Source of the DNA: Candidatus Omnitrophota bacterium
GTDB taxonomy: Bacteria > Verrucomicrobiota > Verrucomicrobiia > Limisphaerales > UBA1319
Length of the DNA: 15,856 nt
Direction: 5' to 3'
NCBI GenBank assembly: GCA_023473405.1
Contig: JAMCZD010000196.1
Coordinates: 1 to 15,856, forward strand
The notes under the pieces: model-generated
Seen by the model: only the letters and a program-made list of their open reading frames with translations
Told to the model about the DNA's origin: nothing
Databases searched by the model: none
Program-made: the position numbers and the translations under genes
Part shown: positions 14,525-15,856 of the stretch, piece by piece
Numbering within the stretch: the stretch's first letter is position 1
Layout of the letters: each line of letters starts with the position of its first letter

Positions 14525-14580
14525 CGCTTTGCTTGGTTCTTACCATTAGATGTCGTTTCGAGAAAAAAAGTTCAGAGCAA

Positions 14581-15006
14581 TCAACTCTCTTCACTCGAAA
14601 TGGGAACGGAGTGAGGCTTCTGAGATGGACGCGACAACTCCGGAACATCAATCCGCAGAAATCCGTTTTGGTAAATCGCACGGGCACGGCTCAGATCGTA
14701 ACCCGGAGGAACTTCGATGACGCTTTTGAAAGCGCCATAATTGATCTCCATCACCAAAAATTTACACTTCGCTTCCCGGCACCCGTCAGTGCGGAAGCCG
14801 TTGATCTTTAGCCTGTTACCTTCGGCAGTAAGCTCCAGTTCTTCGCGCCGGATTCCTGCAATCTCAACGCGTATGACCAGTCCGGTATCGGTCACGTACA
14901 CATCGGTGTTGGGCAGCCAATATGTCTCTTCAGAAACTTCCCGGTTTGGGGAGGATGGTAATCGGTTATCAAAATGCAGGGACGCACTCACTTTGCACAT
15001 TGCCAT
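14581..15006 (-). CDS. Small heat shock protein (Hsp20/alpha-crystallin)
   Basis: A 141-aa small heat shock protein, an ATP-independent holdase. The alpha-crystallin domain spans about residues 33-122: TDVYVTDTGLVIRVEIAGI, then REELELTAEGNRLKINGFR, a central KFLVMEINYGAFKSVIEV and the closing YQNGFLRIDVP with the G-x-L signature. A short C-terminal tail holds SVPIS, a candidate for the I-x-I-like anchoring motif. The N-terminal arm is ~30 residues. The domain carries unusual cysteines (CREAKC) where many homologues have Arg/Glu. Two ATGs occur at 15006 and 15000; either is possible. Placement immediately before lon suggests a joint proteostasis unit in which Hsp20 holds unfolded clients and Lon removes them. 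No CIRCE element is present upstream. Confidence 0.93.
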   Translation of the reverse strand: MAMCKVSASLHFDNRLPSSPNREVSEETYWLPNTDVYVTDTGLVIRVEIAGIRREELELTAEGNRLKINGFRTDGCREAKCKFLVMEINYGAFKSVIEVPPGYDLSRARAIYQNGFLRIDVPELSRPSQKPHSVPISSEES

Positions 15007-15017
15007 AGAACATTAGC

Positions 15018-15046
15018 AAATTAAAGCGAAACGGATGGTATTGCAA
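15018..15046 (-). promoter_or_regulatory. Possible promoter of hsp20-lon
   Basis: TTGCAA (15041-15046) and TAATTT (15018-15023) are separated by 17 bp on the minus strand. The expected start lies only a few bases before the ATG at 15006, which may favour the second ATG at 15000. The match to consensus is partial. Confidence 0.3.
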
Positions 15047-15068
15047 GCACGATAACACCTTCTGATCC

Positions 15069-15275
15069 TTATCGCGTTTTCAGTATTACTTGCGGACGTT
15101 CCCCTTTCCGAGCCCGATAAATAATGGTGCCCCCAGCACGACCTTGCCCGACTGCGGCGCATCCGCAACCCAACCTCTGGCCAGCCCACGCCTTGCGTCT
15201 TCCCCATTTGCCCCACGCCAAGGCTGCCGCCGTTGTCGCAACAATCAGGAGCGACAAAATTTGCTGCCAATCCAT
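15069..15275 (-). CDS. 68-aa membrane protein with CxC motif
   Basis: A 68-aa protein with one N-terminal membrane span (MDWQQILSLLIVATTAAALA), a basic cytoplasmic flank (KWGRRK), a GCGC motif and a basic C-terminal tail (GGTIIYRARKGERP, then QVILKTR). The arrangement recalls small Cys-containing membrane proteins such as the FeoB-associated type, but no feo gene is nearby and the resemblance is weak. I place the start at the ATG at 15275; the open frame continues to 15452 into the divergent bioD start and lacks protein character there. It is divergent from bioD. A 110-bp part of this gene (15098-15207) recurs inverted at the window end. Confidence 0.7.
   Translation of the reverse strand: MDWQQILSLLIVATTAAALAWGKWGRRKAWAGQRLGCGCAAVGQGRAGGTIIYRARKGERPQVILKTR
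15098..15207 (+). repeat. Inverted repeat, left arm (110 bp, exact)
   Basis: This segment of the 68-aa gene is identical to the reverse complement of 15747-15856. Identity stops abruptly on the inner side (15208 T against the complement of C15746) and reaches the window boundary on the other side, so the true length may be greater. Confidence 0.95.
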
Positions 15276-15281
15276 GACGCC

Positions 15282-15309
15282 AACATACCCCAGGCAATTC
15301 AGTTCGCAA
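15282..15309 (-). promoter_or_regulatory. Possible promoter of the 68-aa membrane protein, leaderless
   Basis: TTGCGA (15304-15309) and TATGTT (15282-15287) are spaced 16 bp on the minus strand; each matches four of six consensus positions. Only 6 nt separate the -10 box from the ATG at 15275, so transcription would begin at or next to the start codon. Confidence 0.35.
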
Positions 15310-15436
15310 CTTGAATAAAGAGCGTTGACATTTGCTTTGGCCATGGCTCGGGCGACGATTCTCGCTCGACAATCAGCCCGAAAATCGAAGCCAATTTCCC
15401 TCGCGCAAATCAAGTGCGCATGGAATGCTGTTCGAG

Positions 15437-15856
15437 ATGAAGTCAAGATCAAAAAAGGACAAAGCCAAAACAGTTTTCATCACCGGGACCGACACTGGGG
15501 TTGGCAAAACGGTGCTGACCGCCCTGTTGCTGGCGTATCTGCGTCGACAGGGCCGCATTGTTTGGGCGATTAAGCCCTTTTGCACCGGACGCCGCGGCGA
15601 TGTCCGGCTTCTCCACCGATTGCAGGATGGCGAATTAACGCTCGCCGAGATCAATCCATTCCATTTTTCGGAGCCCGTGGCACCTCTTGTCGCCATGCGT
15701 CGAAGCGGGTGCAAAGTCTCTCTAAGTGCTGTTTTGCGGCATATCCATGGGGAAGACGCAAGGCGTGGGCTGGCCAGAGGTTGGGTTGCGGATGCGCCGC
15801 AGTCGGGCAAGGTCGTGCTGGGGGCACCATTATTTATCGGGCTCGGAAAGGGGAAC
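15437..15856 (+). CDS. bioD: Dethiobiotin synthetase, 5' part only, truncated by inverted copy
   Basis: The beginning of bioD, which forms the ureido ring of dethiobiotin from 7,8-diaminopelargonate, CO2 and ATP in biotin synthesis. The ATG at 15437 is followed by VFITGTDTGVGKT, the BioD P-loop, then LLLAYLRRQGRIVWAIKPF with the conserved lysine, CTGRRGDVRLL, and INPFHFSEPVAPLVAMRRSG, all typical up to VLRHI. From 15747 the sequence switches to the reverse complement of the neighbouring 68-aa gene, so the true bioD continuation (the VEGAGG segment) is missing. The reading frame remains open to the window end, but the residues after about 103 are not BioD. Whether this is a broken gene or an assembly chimera is discussed under findings. 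Confidence 0.9.
   Translation, partial: MKSRSKKDKAKTVFITGTDTGVGKTVLTALLLAYLRRQGRIVWAIKPFCTGRRGDVRLLHRLQDGELTLAEINPFHFSEPVAPLVAMRRSGCKVSLSAVLRHIHGEDARRGLARGWVADAPQSGKVVLGAPLFIGLGKGN
15747..15856 (-). repeat. Inverted repeat, right arm (110 bp, exact)
   Basis: The final 110 bases are the exact reverse complement of 15098-15207. Read in the plus direction, they encode the WGRRK-to-RKGE part of the 68-aa protein in a frame different from bioD. The arms are separated by 539 bp. Confidence 0.95.

Noticed and set aside
15007..15068. A CIRCE operator or sigma-32-type promoter before hsp20
   Set aside because: No TTAGCACTC-N9-GAGTGCTAA inverted repeat or clear heat-shock promoter boxes are present; TTAGCAAATTAAAGC on the plus strand is only a superficial match.
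15325..15354. A bioD promoter based on the perfect TTGACA at 15325-15330
   Set aside because: No -10-like hexamer occurs 16-18 bp downstream (the sequence there is GC-rich).
1..15856. CRISPR arrays, insertion sequences, phage or integrase genes
   Set aside because: No regularly spaced direct repeats, transposase motifs or target-site duplications were found; the only long repeat is the terminal inverted copy.

Overview
The window looks like a GC-rich bacterial chromosome fragment, probably from the Verrucomicrobiota (Pedosphaera/Limisphaera-like). This is an inference from gene content: a DUF2950-DUF3300 pair, a PF17131-type LolA-like protein, an ECF sigma factor with a tiny partner, and a Ycf46/Ycf35/DUF2997/PilT cluster. 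No rRNA or marker gene is present to fix the taxonomy. Nearly all genes are on the minus strand; only a small lipoprotein and a bioD fragment are on the plus strand.

Layout: (1) 48-2157, a pair of exported proteins (DUF3300, then DUF2950). (2) 2280-2399, tRNA-Asp(GTC) with encoded CCA and its own promoter. (3) 2677-3057, a small plus-strand lipoprotein, convergent with the next block. (4) 9790 down to 3061, a tight minus-strand operon of ten genes: PflX-like radical SAM protein, 69-aa protein, Ycf46-type AAA+ ATPase, DUF1257 (Ycf35), DUF2997, 71-aa protein, TPR protein, PilT-type ATPase, a 27-aa candidate microprotein and a membrane-anchored TPR protein. Six junctions are 1-4 nt stop/start overlaps; DUF1257/DUF2997 and the 27-aa frame/membrane TPR gene are 2 and 6 nt apart. 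(5) 10784-9933, an ECF sigma factor and an 85-aa partner. (6) 11932-11084, an exported LolA-like protein with a terminator candidate. (7) 15006-12050, hsp20 followed by lon. (8) 15275-15069, a small Cys-containing membrane protein, divergent from bioD (15437 to the window end).

The operon in block 4 is the strongest candidate for an undescribed system. It joins two proteins best known as plastid/cyanobacterial orphans (Ycf46 and Ycf35) to a radical SAM enzyme, a hexameric motor ATPase of the type IV pilus retraction family and several very small proteins, with no other pilus gene in view. The architecture suggests one co-translated assembly, partly at the membrane; the function cannot be read from the sequence.

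The right end carries a warning. The last 110 bases are an exact reverse complement of 15098-15207, so bioD is cut at 15746 and joined to an inverted copy of the neighbouring gene. This is more likely an assembly or amplification chimera than biology.
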